64,000 bases of DNA from Xiphias gladius. Taxonomy: Eukaryota > Chordata > Actinopteri > Istiophoriformes > Xiphiidae. Under the pieces are notes generated by a model. It saw only the letters and a list, made by a program, of their open reading frames with translations, had not been told where the DNA came from and ran no database searches. The DNA lies in contig NC_053407.1 in assembly GCF_016859285.1 (NCBI RefSeq), positions 17,262,632-17,326,631 on the forward strand, in the 5' to 3' direction. The position numbers and the translations under genes were made by a program. Shown one piece after another: positions 1-64,000 of this stretch (positions within the stretch are counted from its first letter, which is position 1; every line of letters begins with the position of its first letter).

Positions 1-47836
<47,836 letters not shown>

Positions 47837-48133
47837 CTTCTCAGAGAATCGCCGCTCTGCGTCTAGGACCTGAACAATAAACTCAACACCAGCCCGCAAG
47901 TGAATGTCACATTGACCACGTTCCCCGGTCCCCTAAACGACCAGCAGCCACGGATTCAGTCGCCGAGGCGTGCACCATTGTTGTCCCGCTAAGTTGTCGT
48001 GCTGTGGGCCCGTGCTAGGAGCAGGAATCCCAGGATGCCTGCATCCAGATCCAGAGGCAGCGCAGCCCTGTAGTGTGTCTGTGGTCGAGCCGGGGATTAT
48101 CTCTCACCACTCACCGCTGCCACTCGAGCAAGC

Positions 48134-48140
48134 GGGCGGG
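48134..48140. promoter_or_regulatory. GC box (GGGCGGG) upstream of frmd5
   Basis: An Sp1-type GC box lies about 300 bases upstream of the frmd5 start codon in a CpG-rich stretch. Confidence 0.45.
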
Positions 48141-48153
48141 TCCCAGTGAAAAC

Positions 48154-48161
48154 TGACGTCA
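48154..48161. promoter_or_regulatory. Palindromic CRE (TGACGTCA) upstream of frmd5
   Basis: A perfect full-length cAMP-response element lies about 320 bases upstream of the frmd5 start codon, next to a GC box. It suggests CREB/ATF input into this promoter. No TATA box is visible, in keeping with a CpG-type promoter. Confidence 0.5.
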
Positions 48162-49081
48162 AAGTGAACCAACGGGAGCGTGGGGCATTTTCTCTGCGCT
48201 CTAATATCCAATATTGTTTTTCTTACGGCGCAATTTGTCCCGAAGGCTCCAAAGCCGTACGCGGATAGAAAATATCTCTAACACTTTAGCTCTTGGGGTA
48301 GACTATCTTCCTGTCACTGCAATCCATTTGGTTCCTCCAAGGGACCAAAACCAGACTGCTAGACTGACCAAAAACCATTGGCATCAGCAGTCACAGCACT
48401 CTCATGGGTTTGTTTCAAAGTAAATCGATTTTTATTTTATTTTTTTCAAACTTAAGGTAGGGCATCCTCAGAGGAAGACAAAGTGTTATTTTCCTGGACT
48501 CTTCCTATGTCGTAGCTGGTGGATATTGAATGTCTTCGACTGCCACCTGCCGGCCAGTCGTCGTTAGAGCGCTTCAAACAGCCGTCAGGGTACACGTGTA
48601 TGAAAATAACAGAAATGCATCCGGACTAGTGTTTGGACCTTTCGGGGTTAATGGAAGACGGTGGAAGGCCCAGAGAAAGGCGGTGTAATCCTACTACCAT
48701 TTCATTTATTTCCACTAAACGAAATTTACGGCTATACGTTATGCAATTGCATAAATTCATTATTTTTTTTTATTATTACAGGAGGGAATTAAAGTTAAAT
48801 TTTACTCTCAGTGGTGTAGGCCCTTCTCCCCTACTAATGGTCCGTGTACGCATAACAAACTCATCAAGATAAAGTTGTTTAGTGGTGAGTAAACAAATTT
48901 AGATAATTGTAGATAGTTCGGAGAGCCTCACATGAAAATCGGAGAGATGTATTACAGCATACCAAATTTCGCATAAAACGGGTATATCATAACAGTAACA
49001 GCGTTTGGGAATAGAATTTATTTAGAACAGTGAATAACTAACAATCCAAAATTAAGAGCCCCAATCTGGGAGCTGTTTCTC

Positions 49082-49153
49082 TGCCGTGACCCGGATTCGA
49101 ACCGGGGTTGCTGCGGCCACAACGCAGAGTACTAACCACTATACGATCACGGC
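49082..49153 (-). tRNA. tRNA-His (anticodon GTG)
   Basis: This is a complete 72-base cytoplasmic histidine tRNA gene without an intron. The acceptor stem GCCGTGA pairs with TCACGGC, and the discriminator base is A. The anticodon arm CTGCG-TTGTGGC-CGCAG displays GTG. The T arm is CCCGG-TTCGAAT-CCGGG and includes a perfect B box GGTTCGAATCC. The D arm/A box region is TATAGTGGTTAGTA. CCA is not encoded, as expected in a eukaryote. The nearest downstream T run on the transcribed strand (four Ts near 49046) would serve as pol III terminator. All stems are intact, so it looks functional rather than a SINE relic. Confidence 0.97.
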
Positions 49154-50273
49154 GAGCTAGCGGGGACTGGCGTATGACGGCGAGATTTTGTCAATAAAAC
49201 CAATACAGCCGACCGCACCGGAGCTCGTATGATGTTGTATCTTTAGGGCAGCTTTCGTTTAATACCTTTACAGTACCTCACACAAAAGTTGACCTTGTAA
49301 CTTTAGAAGGTAGAGGGCAGGTGACCAAAGGTAGCAAGGATGACAATGTAGCGGTATCCATTAAGCTAACTTTAGCTAAAGTTTAGCTAGCTTTCACTAA
49401 CATACTCCAAGGTGGACCAAAATTGCCAAAAGACGTGGGCACGTTTAAAGCTGGTAAAGTGTAAACACAGAGGCTGTTCCTACATTGACAATAATAATAT
49501 CTTCTCGCAGTCCTTCATCTCGTTTTGGTTCGACATACCGGAGACGCTATTCGTTAACTTAACGCCAGCGTCGGCTGCGTGTTCAACTTCACCACGTTAC
49601 TACTACACGTTACTGTATGTAGCCAATTTTATACACCGTTGTATGCAAATGTTTGGGCAACCCAAGCCAAATGAAATAATATGTTGATTTTCCTAAAGTA
49701 AAAAGTTAATGCAACACCGGCAGCAAACATAAATGAAAAGAAATACCTTCCTTCAAATATTAATACGCTGTTGCGTTGTATTTCATTCAACTTAAATTTA
49801 GAAAAAAAAATCATAAACAGTAATCGTGGTATGTATAGAAGTACCCCCCCCCCCCCCCCCGAAATCCCAAATGAACTAATAACTAGTAACTCATTTCCAT
49901 TTGTTTTACTTACCATAACTGATTTTGCCATGTCTAAATATTTCTGATCTTTTTTTTTTTTTCCAAGTATCCTCACATAATTTGTGGTAAAATTAACAAA
50001 TTTATTCTTACGTTACAAGACCTTGCAGCACAAGAGTAGCATGCACGTACTTGCGTGTTTGCACGAACAAACCAGCAGCATTTAGTATCACGATTGTTAT
50101 CTTACGTGTAGTCTGTTACATCAGAAACTTTTTTCCCCATTAAAACACAATAATATTTAAACTGTTGATTTGATGGTTAGACATTTAATAACAGGCGTGT
50201 TTCAAAAGATTGACAATCAAGATAGTGATTAAAGTGGTAGTATTTATTAGATAAATTATTGACAGCAATGATC
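49154..50273. other. Intergenic between tRNA-His and the paracaspase gene 3' end
   Basis: AT-rich sequence with a 17-base C homopolymer at 49844-49860. I see no gene on either strand. Confidence 0.6.
49844..49860. repeat. Poly-C tract (17 bases)
   Basis: An uninterrupted run of C on the plus strand. Its true length is uncertain because such runs are error-prone in sequencing. Confidence 0.9.
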
Positions 50274-50279
50274 TTTATT
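50274..50279 (-). terminator. Candidate polyadenylation signal AATAAA for the paracaspase gene
   Basis: It is the first AATAAA found on the minus strand downstream of the stop codon at 50612, about 330 bases away. A second AATAAA follows at 50243-50248. Confidence 0.5.
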
Positions 50280-50463
50280 TGATAAATTAGGCTAGCCAGC
50301 TTGCCACTGATGAATAAGTGTCATATGCAAATAATATTTTAAGTACTATACAGTTTATGATGAAATCAGTGGTTAGCAATACTAAGTGTTAATGTTTTTT
50401 TCAAGTGTTGAGCTAAGAATTGAAGGCTAAGACAAACTAAACACATCTCAGTCATTCACTCAC

Positions 50464-50496
50464 TCATTCATCATCATCATCATCATCATCATCATC
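50464..50496. repeat. (CAT)n trinucleotide repeat in the predicted paracaspase 3' UTR
   Basis: About ten CAT units lie between the paracaspase stop codon and its candidate poly(A) signal, so the mRNA would carry an ATG/TGA-type repeat. Confidence 0.9.
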
Positions 50497-50611
50497 GTCG
50501 ACCACAGAAAGTAAGATACATGATCGGCAACTGAGTAATTGCTAATCACGTTAGGAAAAAACGTCAAAATCTCAAAGTGGTAAGTATTTACAATAATAGA
50601 GCCAGAAAGGT

Positions 50612-58125
<7,514 letters not shown>

Positions 58126-58126
<1 letters not shown>

Positions 58127-58134
58127 CAGTGCAT
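58126..58134 (-). promoter_or_regulatory. Two-codon uORF overlapping the paracaspase start codon
   Basis: The minus strand reads ATGCACTGATG: an upstream ATG-CAC-TGA whose final A is the A of the main start ATG at 58124-58126. Such a stop-start overlap may allow reinitiation and damp translation. Confidence 0.6.
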
Positions 58135-58440
58135 TTTCTTCTTACGCCAGACTCTAAGAAGCGGAGCCGAGGTTTTAGATGAGTATTTTTGAATCGCTCA
58201 TTGTTACTGCCGCCCCGAATCTACAGAGCTCAGAAGCACTGCGAAAACTGTGAAGTGAACAGCATCAAGCTTTCGCCGTAAATAGGAAACCGCTGTAAAA
58301 TTTACAGCCTGCCTTTTCGTTTCTAGGGAAGTCAGCTTTCAACTATTACACCGCAGTGTACAATACACTGATTTAGTCATTCAGACGAGAATATCACCGG
58401 TGTTCAATATGACCATCAACACGCATGTTTCAGTGCATAC

Positions 58441-58560
58441 CTGCCGTCAGTCTCGTACCGGTTGAGCAGCTGTCGGACCTCAGTCAAGAGTGTGTTTTCC
58501 TCCTCTTTGTCCTCTTAACTTAAATTGTATCGAGCAAACTCTTCCCTTTCCCGGAACGAC
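58441..58560 (-). other. Candidate non-coding first exon of the paracaspase gene
   Basis: A strong donor GTATGC follows GACGGCAG at 58441 on the minus strand. The sequence before it has stops in the relevant frames and no usable ATG, so it is best read as 5' UTR spliced to the exon starting at 58153. The upstream boundary is a guess. Confidence 0.4.
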
Positions 58561-58565
58561 ACATC

Positions 58566-58628
58566 GCACGCGCGAGCGCGCGCGCACACACACACACAGA
58601 ACACACACACACACACACACACACACAG
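58566..58628. repeat. (CG)n/(CA)n alternating purine-pyrimidine repeat
   Basis: Mixed CG and CA dinucleotides of the kind that can adopt Z-DNA lie at the presumed paracaspase promoter. Confidence 0.9.
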
Positions 58629-60060
58629 TACCGTCAGGTCTCTAATATGCGAGCAGCCCGTCGGACACGATGAGTGACTCGCCTACGCTCGTAAACGTTT
58701 ATTTGACTTTTAAAACGAGAATGTCTCCTCGTTTGAAAACCACCCGGACAGACGAAATCCGCGCCGGTGAGATCGGTATGAATCTGGAAAGGGAGATTCG
58801 CCCAGAGCCACTCTTCCTGCCATTATGGTATTGAGCAATCTGTCACCTTGTCAGGTGTGGTACAGTCGCAGGCTGAGGTTGAGGCCGGAGAGAGGCACAA
58901 ATGTGCCTTTAAAACCGGACGAACTCCTGCTGAGGCAGAGGAATCCTATAGATTTAACCCTGGTGCCTGACAATTAATGATGTATTTAAGTCATAAAAAA
59001 GGCTAATTAACTTACACAAAAAAGAGACTTTCGTATTCTTAAAATGTTTCACTAAGTTTATGATCCACAATTGACCAATTATCAAAGCATTTAAATGAAG
59101 AATATTCAAATTAAATGTTCATTAATGTTTAATTTGTACTGGTTTGTCATTTTTTGTATACCTGTAAACATATAATCGAATATGTAATATTATTTTTGGC
59201 ATCCCCTCCACATATCCCCTGTATAGCATTTTTACAAAAACGTACTGGGTTTAAATAGAGGTATTCGCTGGACTTGAGATTGATTTATGTTTGTTTGTTA
59301 AAGCTACATTTTGTTTTTTATTTCATTGAACCATTATCTAAGCAGTTACAAGTCACAGACAAACGAGTATTAGACAAAAATACAATTATAAAATTAAATA
59401 AAATTTTTACACAGTTGTAAATCATTGTAAATTGTAAATAAAACACAGTTGTGTAAAAGATTTCTACCTAGAAACAAATTAAATATCACTGTAAAACAAC
59501 TCAAGAATGGTCTAAAACCATAAAAATAAATCAATCTAAAATAATAACATAACTAACACCTCGATATTCTAATATACCCTTACACCATTAAATCAAAGTA
59601 TAGATTTCGTCAGATGAGCCTAGATGAGCCTTTTTGTCTAATAGAGGTGACATGTGAGCAGCAAGTGGGCAACTATGTTTTGCCCATGTCTTGCAAAATG
59701 AAGCGAGGGGAGCTGTTCTTTAGGAACCCTTGAGCAAAGCATAGGAATTATTCCACTGGCTGTCATCAGCTAGGTCGTGAATCATATTCTACAAACATGT
59801 TTTGGAAGTCCACATCCACTCCACTTCAGTGTCTCACTAAGGTGGGACGCCCTTTAAGACGGATTTTATTAAGACGGATCAAAACAAAGCAGTGAATTTT
59901 TTCCAGTGTGACCACTGATGATGTATTTTTTTTAGGAATGTGTCCTGGTTGAAATTGTTAGCTTTTACTCGAAATTCAGTTTATTTTTTAGACTTATTTA
60001 TCAAGTCTTAAGTCTAGTTTTGGAAAATCTGATGTGCTCTTGCACCTATTTGTAGGCCTG

Positions 60061-60070
60061 CTATAAATAG
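60061..60070 (+). promoter_or_regulatory. TATA box / MEF2 site (CTATAAATAG) of alpk3
   Basis: The decamer fits the MEF2 consensus YTAWWWWTAR exactly and also contains a TATA box. It lies about 100 bases before the first donor site. It fits a striated-muscle promoter, which is where ALPK3 is expressed in mammals. Confidence 0.6.
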
Positions 60071-60091
60071 TCCCCTGCTGGAGACACACGC

Positions 60092-60166
60092 ATGTCTATG
60101 ATAGGCAGTTGCAGAGATTTTCTTCACAGACTCTGGCTCCAAAGAAACACTGACAACATCTCGATG
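60092..60166 (+). other. alpk3: alpk3 non-coding exon 1 (approximate start)
   Basis: The start is placed about 25-30 bases after the TATA element. The end is fixed by the donor GTAAGT after CTCGATG. The next exon begins at 60481 after a long pyrimidine tract and CCAG. Two short upstream ORFs are formed in the spliced leader. Confidence 0.5.
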
Positions 60167-60626
60167 GTAAGTTGGAAAATTTACCAAGTTTTTAGGTGAC
60201 CGGGAAAACCCTGATTTATATTCTTAATAAGCACAAGTAAATAGTATGTTTTGGGTTTGTGTTTGACCACTAACAGCCCTTCCACAACCCGATAGCTGAT
60301 CTATTTATAACTTGCTCCTATGCAAGTACTTTGCTTGGTCAGAAAGGACAAGCATTGGGTCTGAACTGTGTGTTTGAGTTTTGTTTGAGCAAATATCCCA
60401 GGGTGTATCTTGTACTTTCTTTCATCAACTTCCAACAGGTTTTGCTACCAATGTGAAAAGTTTCTTTTTTTCTTCTCCAGGGGATTTTACATGGATAACA
60501 CCATTCAATTTGAGCCTTGAACTTTGACAAGCTGTGGACGTGGACGTGAACACAGAGCAGTTTTATACTGTGGGTGATACATTTAACCCTGGATCTTACA
60601 CTTTTTGTGAATCGCTTCAGTGGACA

Positions 60627-60766
60627 ATGTCTTCCAGAAGGCCAATGGCTCGCTCTTTTTCTGGCAATGGGAGGACAGGCAGTTTCAGTGAAGAGGAGGG
60701 CAGCTCTTCAAATGGCCGTTCAGAAAGCCGCACCACTTATCTCTCGAATGTTAGACCTGAAAACAG
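60627..60766 (+). CDS. alpk3: alpk3 coding exon 1
   Basis: Residues 1-46 plus two bases; Ser/Arg-rich and ending YLSNVRPEN. The exon begins at 60481 with 5' UTR. The donor is GTAGGC. Confidence 0.9.
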
Positions 60767-63700
60767 GTAGGCAGCTTCATATCTAAGCCATGTATATGCA
60801 GAGCATGTAAATCTTTGTTTCTTGTGAAGCACATTTGTATTTTCAAAAACAGATTTATATTGCATAGTGGTCAAGAAAAAGCATCTGGGTCAGACAGACC
60901 AAGTAAGGAAAGAGTAAATGATGAAGTGAGTCAAACCATTGATTTTTTTGTACATCAAATCACATTGTGGGCCAAAAATCACATTTATCACGTAAATTAT
61001 CTGTGTTTTTGTTTCTGATCTACAAACCACGAGAATAACAAGATGTTCATTTTGTAAAAGAGGACGGCAGTTATTAAATTATTTTAATTAGGTGGGTTCC
61101 AAACACACAGATCTTAATTGATCACTGACGTCCCTTCATTTGCCTCCTCTCTGAATAGCTATTCAAGGTATTCTCACTACAGGCCAACGAGGTAATCCAT
61201 ACTTTTAAAACATTCCTACCAACTAACATCTTAACCACAAAAACTGGTGTACCCCAAGAATGAAATCTACACACGTTTTGTGTAATGTAAGCGTCCAGTT
61301 TGTCCAGTGTTGCATTCAGTTTTAGTGATCAACATCGGTTTCAGTGTTGGATTGAGAACTTTGTTTTGCTTGACATCTCACAAGTCTCTGTTTCACTCTT
61401 TTATGTTGTATTCACTACCAGAAATTTAGATTAACATCCTTTTCCTGGGTAGTTGGAATGTACTGCACAGAGGTGGAGAGGTCACTGAAATGATACCGTC
61501 TACTGTTTGAAAGCAAGAAATTGATACTCTAATACATTAGTGCTTCCTTCCAGGAGCACATTGTGCAGCGTGATGGCTCAGCTGACCGAGGACATACAGC
61601 CGTCCTTTGAGACCACCTTGAAATCAAAGGCAGTGTCAGAAAACTGTAATGTGAAGTTCACCTGTGTGGTGTCAGGTAGGCCTAATGTATTTTTGCATGC
61701 GTCTGCGTGTTGTTTGTTGGAGTAGCTGAAACTTTACAGCTTGTTCCTGTTGTGAGGAGACAGGATGTGTGACTAATCTGAAAACAAAGGAACCCTGAAG
61801 GCACCAAATGAAATGCTTTATAATTTCTGAATTGCTCTTCAAACACAACAGGCAGCATAACATTCAAGCTAGATTTCCAAGATGTTGTGTTTTTAACTGC
61901 AAGCAGATTTAATGGGTGGGCCCATCCAACAGCAGCAGCTGTTCTTGTGTGACACATTGCAAGCATGATGCAACAGCCTAAAACACATTCATGCTAAGCC
62001 TCTATACTGTGTTTTGTTTACTGTATAATTTAACAATTAGTTATTCATGTAAGACAATATTTAGCACAAACTGCCTCGTGTTTTTAACAGATATACATAA
62101 ATAGTACTTTGTGGCATGAGGAATGTAATGTTTATTACCAAGAGGCAATGAGTTCCTTATACTCTATCCATGTCTATAGGTTACCCAGCTCCAGAACTGA
62201 AATGGTATAAAGATGATATGGAAATGGACCGGTACTGTGGACTCCCAAAATATGAAATTCATCGGAATGGAAAAACCCACACCCTCCAAATTTACAAGTA
62301 TGTAAGACAACCTTGCAAGAATAACCCATCTATTACACTTGTTCAAATTAGTAGAAATGCACCTATATAAGATTAATACTACATAAGATTAATGAGCGTT
62401 TCTGTTTTCAGCTGCACATTGGATGATGCAGCCATCTATCAGGCCTCAGCCAGCAATAGTAAAGGCATTGTCTCCTGCTCGGGAGTTCTGGAGGTTGGCA
62501 CCATGAACGAGTACAAGATCCACCAGCGGTTCTTTGCTAAGCTGAAGCAAAAAGCAGAGAAGAAGAGGAAAGACTTAGAGGAGCAGAACAAGAGGGAGGA
62601 TAAAGAAAACATTAAGAAAGACAAACCGCAGAATAGCCCAGAACGCCCTCCAAGGAAGCGGCCCGTCCCACCACCGAATGAGAGGCCAGCGATCAAGGAG
62701 CCTGAGGCCGGGGAACAACTGGGAGCAGCTGCAGTACCTAATGGAGTTAGCATACAAGTTATGGAAACGGCCCCTGTCACATCCATAGACAGTGCCCTGG
62801 AGAAGGACACACCTCCATCTGTGGAAACCTTGGCTAAAAAGAAAATAAAGATCTCAAATGGTCTAGATGCTGGGGTTAACAACAGCACTAGCAGCAGCAG
62901 TAGCAGAAGCCAGGTGATCGGGAATGTAGCTGAAAACTGTTATGATGGAGGAATCAGTTGGGCACAGTTTCTGGCAGACACTCTCCAGTCTCAGGCTGCC
63001 GAGGAGAAACAGAACTCCTCTCAAGTGGAGATACCTGAAGAGATGAACATACCTATTGTAAATGACAGTAAAGAGAAAGAGCAGGTGCAAAAAGAGAGGG
63101 AAGAACACGAAAAAGCACTAGAGGAAGTGCATGAGAGAGAGAAAAGGAGAGAAGAGGAGTTGGCCATAGAAAGAGAGAAAGAAAGAGAAAGGCCATTGGA
63201 GATGTTGCATACAACAGCCCACGGTAAACATGGTTCAGAAGTCAAACATCAGAGCAAGGCTCATAAAGATCACGACCACCACAACATCCAGGCTTCCATC
63301 TCCTCTATGCTCCACACGGTCAAAGACTTCTTCTTTGGCAAGAGTAAGAAGGATTCTCAGGATCACCTTGAGAACAAGCAGAGAGAGTTTGACCATGACT
63401 CAATTCAGCCCCCTCAACCGGAAATGCCACCGTCATTTCAGCTGCAACTGGAATGTAATCCAGATGTGAACAAGCCTGGCACAGAGGTCCTTGTGCCTAT
63501 GGAAAAGAATAAACCAAAGCAGTCTTCAGAAAGTTTGGATATAGAACAACAGTCAGTGTCATTGGAGACGCATGAATATAAGCAGGAAGACAGTTTTCCA
63601 CCCACAGACCTGCCGCCAGCTCATAAATTGCCACCTCAGAGAAGAGAGGAGTCCACAGGCCAAAGTGTCAAGGAGGCTGATGATGCTGTGGAAGCAATGG

Positions 63701-63774
63701 AGGTGTCGGTGGGAGCAGGGAGCAGCAGTCCGGCCGAAGAAATGTCATTGTCTGGGCTTCAAGTTCTCACTGAG
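60627..63774 (+). CDS. alpk3: alpk3, alpha-protein kinase 3 (partial: N-terminal 592 residues; 3' part outside window)
   Basis: ALPK3 is an atypical alpha-kinase-family protein of heart and skeletal muscle, associated with the nuclear envelope and sarcomere M-band and needed for cardiomyocyte maturation. Five coding exons (60627-60766, 61159-61191, 61554-61675, 62180-62297, 62412-63774) join in phase to 592 residues, ending in phase 0. Residues 1-60 are Ser/Arg-rich with YLSNVRPEN. An I-set Ig domain (about 76-167) has FTCVVSGYPAPELKWYKDD, DRYCGLPKYEIH and DAAIYQASASNSKGIVSCSG. It is followed by the basic helix YKIHQRFFAKLKQKAEKK and a long low-complexity region, with a charged helical stretch at about 357-400. 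The Ig-region match to mammalian ALPK3 is very close. The start ATG (60627) gives MSSRRP, like the human MGSRRA. The second Ig and alpha-kinase domains must lie to the right of the window. Confidence 0.95.
61159..61191 (+). CDS. alpk3: alpk3 coding exon 2 (33-base micro-exon)
   Basis: Residues 47-57 (SYSRYSHYRPT), between a GAATAG acceptor and GTAATC donor. Its length and phase link exons 1 and 3 exactly. Confidence 0.8.
61554..61675 (+). CDS. alpk3: alpk3 coding exon 3
   Basis: Residues 58-98, with STLCSVMAQLTED, SFETTLKSKAVSEN and VKFTCVVS, the first beta strands of the Ig domain. The acceptor is CTTCCAG and the donor GTAGGC. Confidence 0.95.
62180..62297 (+). CDS. alpk3: alpk3 coding exon 4
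   Basis: Residues 99-137, with YPAPELKWYKDDMEMDRYCG, PKYEIHRNGKTHTLQIY. The acceptor is TCTATAG and the donor GTATGT. Confidence 0.96.
62412..63774 (+). CDS. alpk3: alpk3 coding exon 5 (large exon)
   Basis: Residues 138-592: the end of the Ig domain, the basic helix, then about 420 residues of Ser/Pro/Glu/Lys-rich, probably disordered sequence with ISSMLHTVKDFFFGKSKKD near residue 435. The acceptor is TGTTTTCAG and the donor GTACGT. Reading on through the donor meets a stop at 63826, which is intron sequence. Confidence 0.95.
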
Positions 63775-64000
63775 GTACGTACAGCGGTCTTGCAGGTCAG
63801 CTGGCTGCCACTTGGGAGTTATATATAGACTGCATTTGTGTGACAAGATGAGCTACTGCAGTGCCTAAGCCTCAACTACAGTATGTCAACTATGACACAG
63901 ATTAGGCTTTTAGCCACTGCTGGTTGTAAATGTGGTAGATAAAAAGCAGGTGACCATTCACAAGCTAGATGTTACATTCCTGGGACTGTGTGGGGAAGTC
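63775..64000. other. alpk3 intron (part)
   Basis: It follows the GTACGT donor of coding exon 5. I see no exon before the window ends. Confidence 0.7.

Larger units (their letters stand above)
47837..49081. other. frmd5 5' flank / CpG-rich promoter region
   Basis: CpG is frequent from about 47.9 to 48.6 kb, in contrast to the flanking DNA. This fits the promoter and 5' UTR of frmd5 transcribed to the left. The transcription start cannot be placed exactly. From 48.6 to 49.08 kb I see nothing recognisable. Confidence 0.6.
58154..60060. other. Divergent promoter interval between the paracaspase gene and alpk3
   Basis: Both genes are transcribed outward from here. The left part (58.2-58.9 kb) is CpG-rich and holds the candidate paracaspase first exon and the CG/CA repeat. 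The part 58.9-60.0 kb is AT-rich and has no recognisable gene. No open frame resembling a death domain is visible on the minus strand here. Confidence 0.6.

Noticed and set aside
60853..60902. Possible extra alpk3 exon with acceptor-like AACAG and donor GTAAGG
   Set aside because: Its 50-base length would break the phase between coding exons 1 and 2, which otherwise join perfectly.

Overview
This window is vertebrate nuclear DNA, almost certainly from a ray-finned (teleost) fish. All three protein-coding genes have vertebrate exon-intron structure with GT-AG introns. The non-coding DNA carries long CA microsatellites and dispersed repeats that I recognise from percomorph-type fish genomes. 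It is not a bacterial or viral region: there are no operons, CRISPR arrays or intact transposon genes.

Layout. (1) Positions 1 to about 48,000 on the minus strand hold frmd5, a FERM-domain scaffold gene. Coding exon 1 (start codon 47834-47836) is separated from exon 2 (8490-8594) by an intron of about 39 kb. Exons 2-11 then run down to 719, and the last exons lie beyond the left edge. The giant intron contains dispersed repeats (four partial copies of one family, two of another), simple repeats and a perfect 43-bp inverted repeat at 43125-43238. (2) A CpG-rich promoter-like region lies at 47.9-48.6 kb, followed by a complete tRNA-His(GTG) gene on the minus strand at 49082-49153. (3) Positions 50612-58126 on the minus strand hold a complete MALT1-family paracaspase gene. 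Fourteen coding exons join with consistent phase into a 652-residue product with the catalytic His and Cys and the arginine-pocket acids all present. It has no visible N-terminal death domain. (4) From about 60.06 kb on the plus strand comes the 5' part of alpk3 (alpha-kinase 3). It has a TATA/MEF2-type promoter element, a non-coding first exon and five coding exons that encode an Ig domain and a long disordered region. The kinase-domain exons lie beyond the right edge.

How they fit together. The paracaspase and alpk3 genes are divergent and head to head. As I recall, human MALT1 and ALPK2 have the same arrangement, so this pair is probably the whole-genome-duplication counterpart of that locus. 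The most interesting object is therefore the paracaspase: a likely MALT1 paralogue with an intact Arg-type protease centre and two TRAF6-binding consensus motifs, but without the death domain that mammalian MALT1 uses for BCL10. I found no clearly unprecedented system. The remaining sequence looks like ordinary intron and intergenic DNA.
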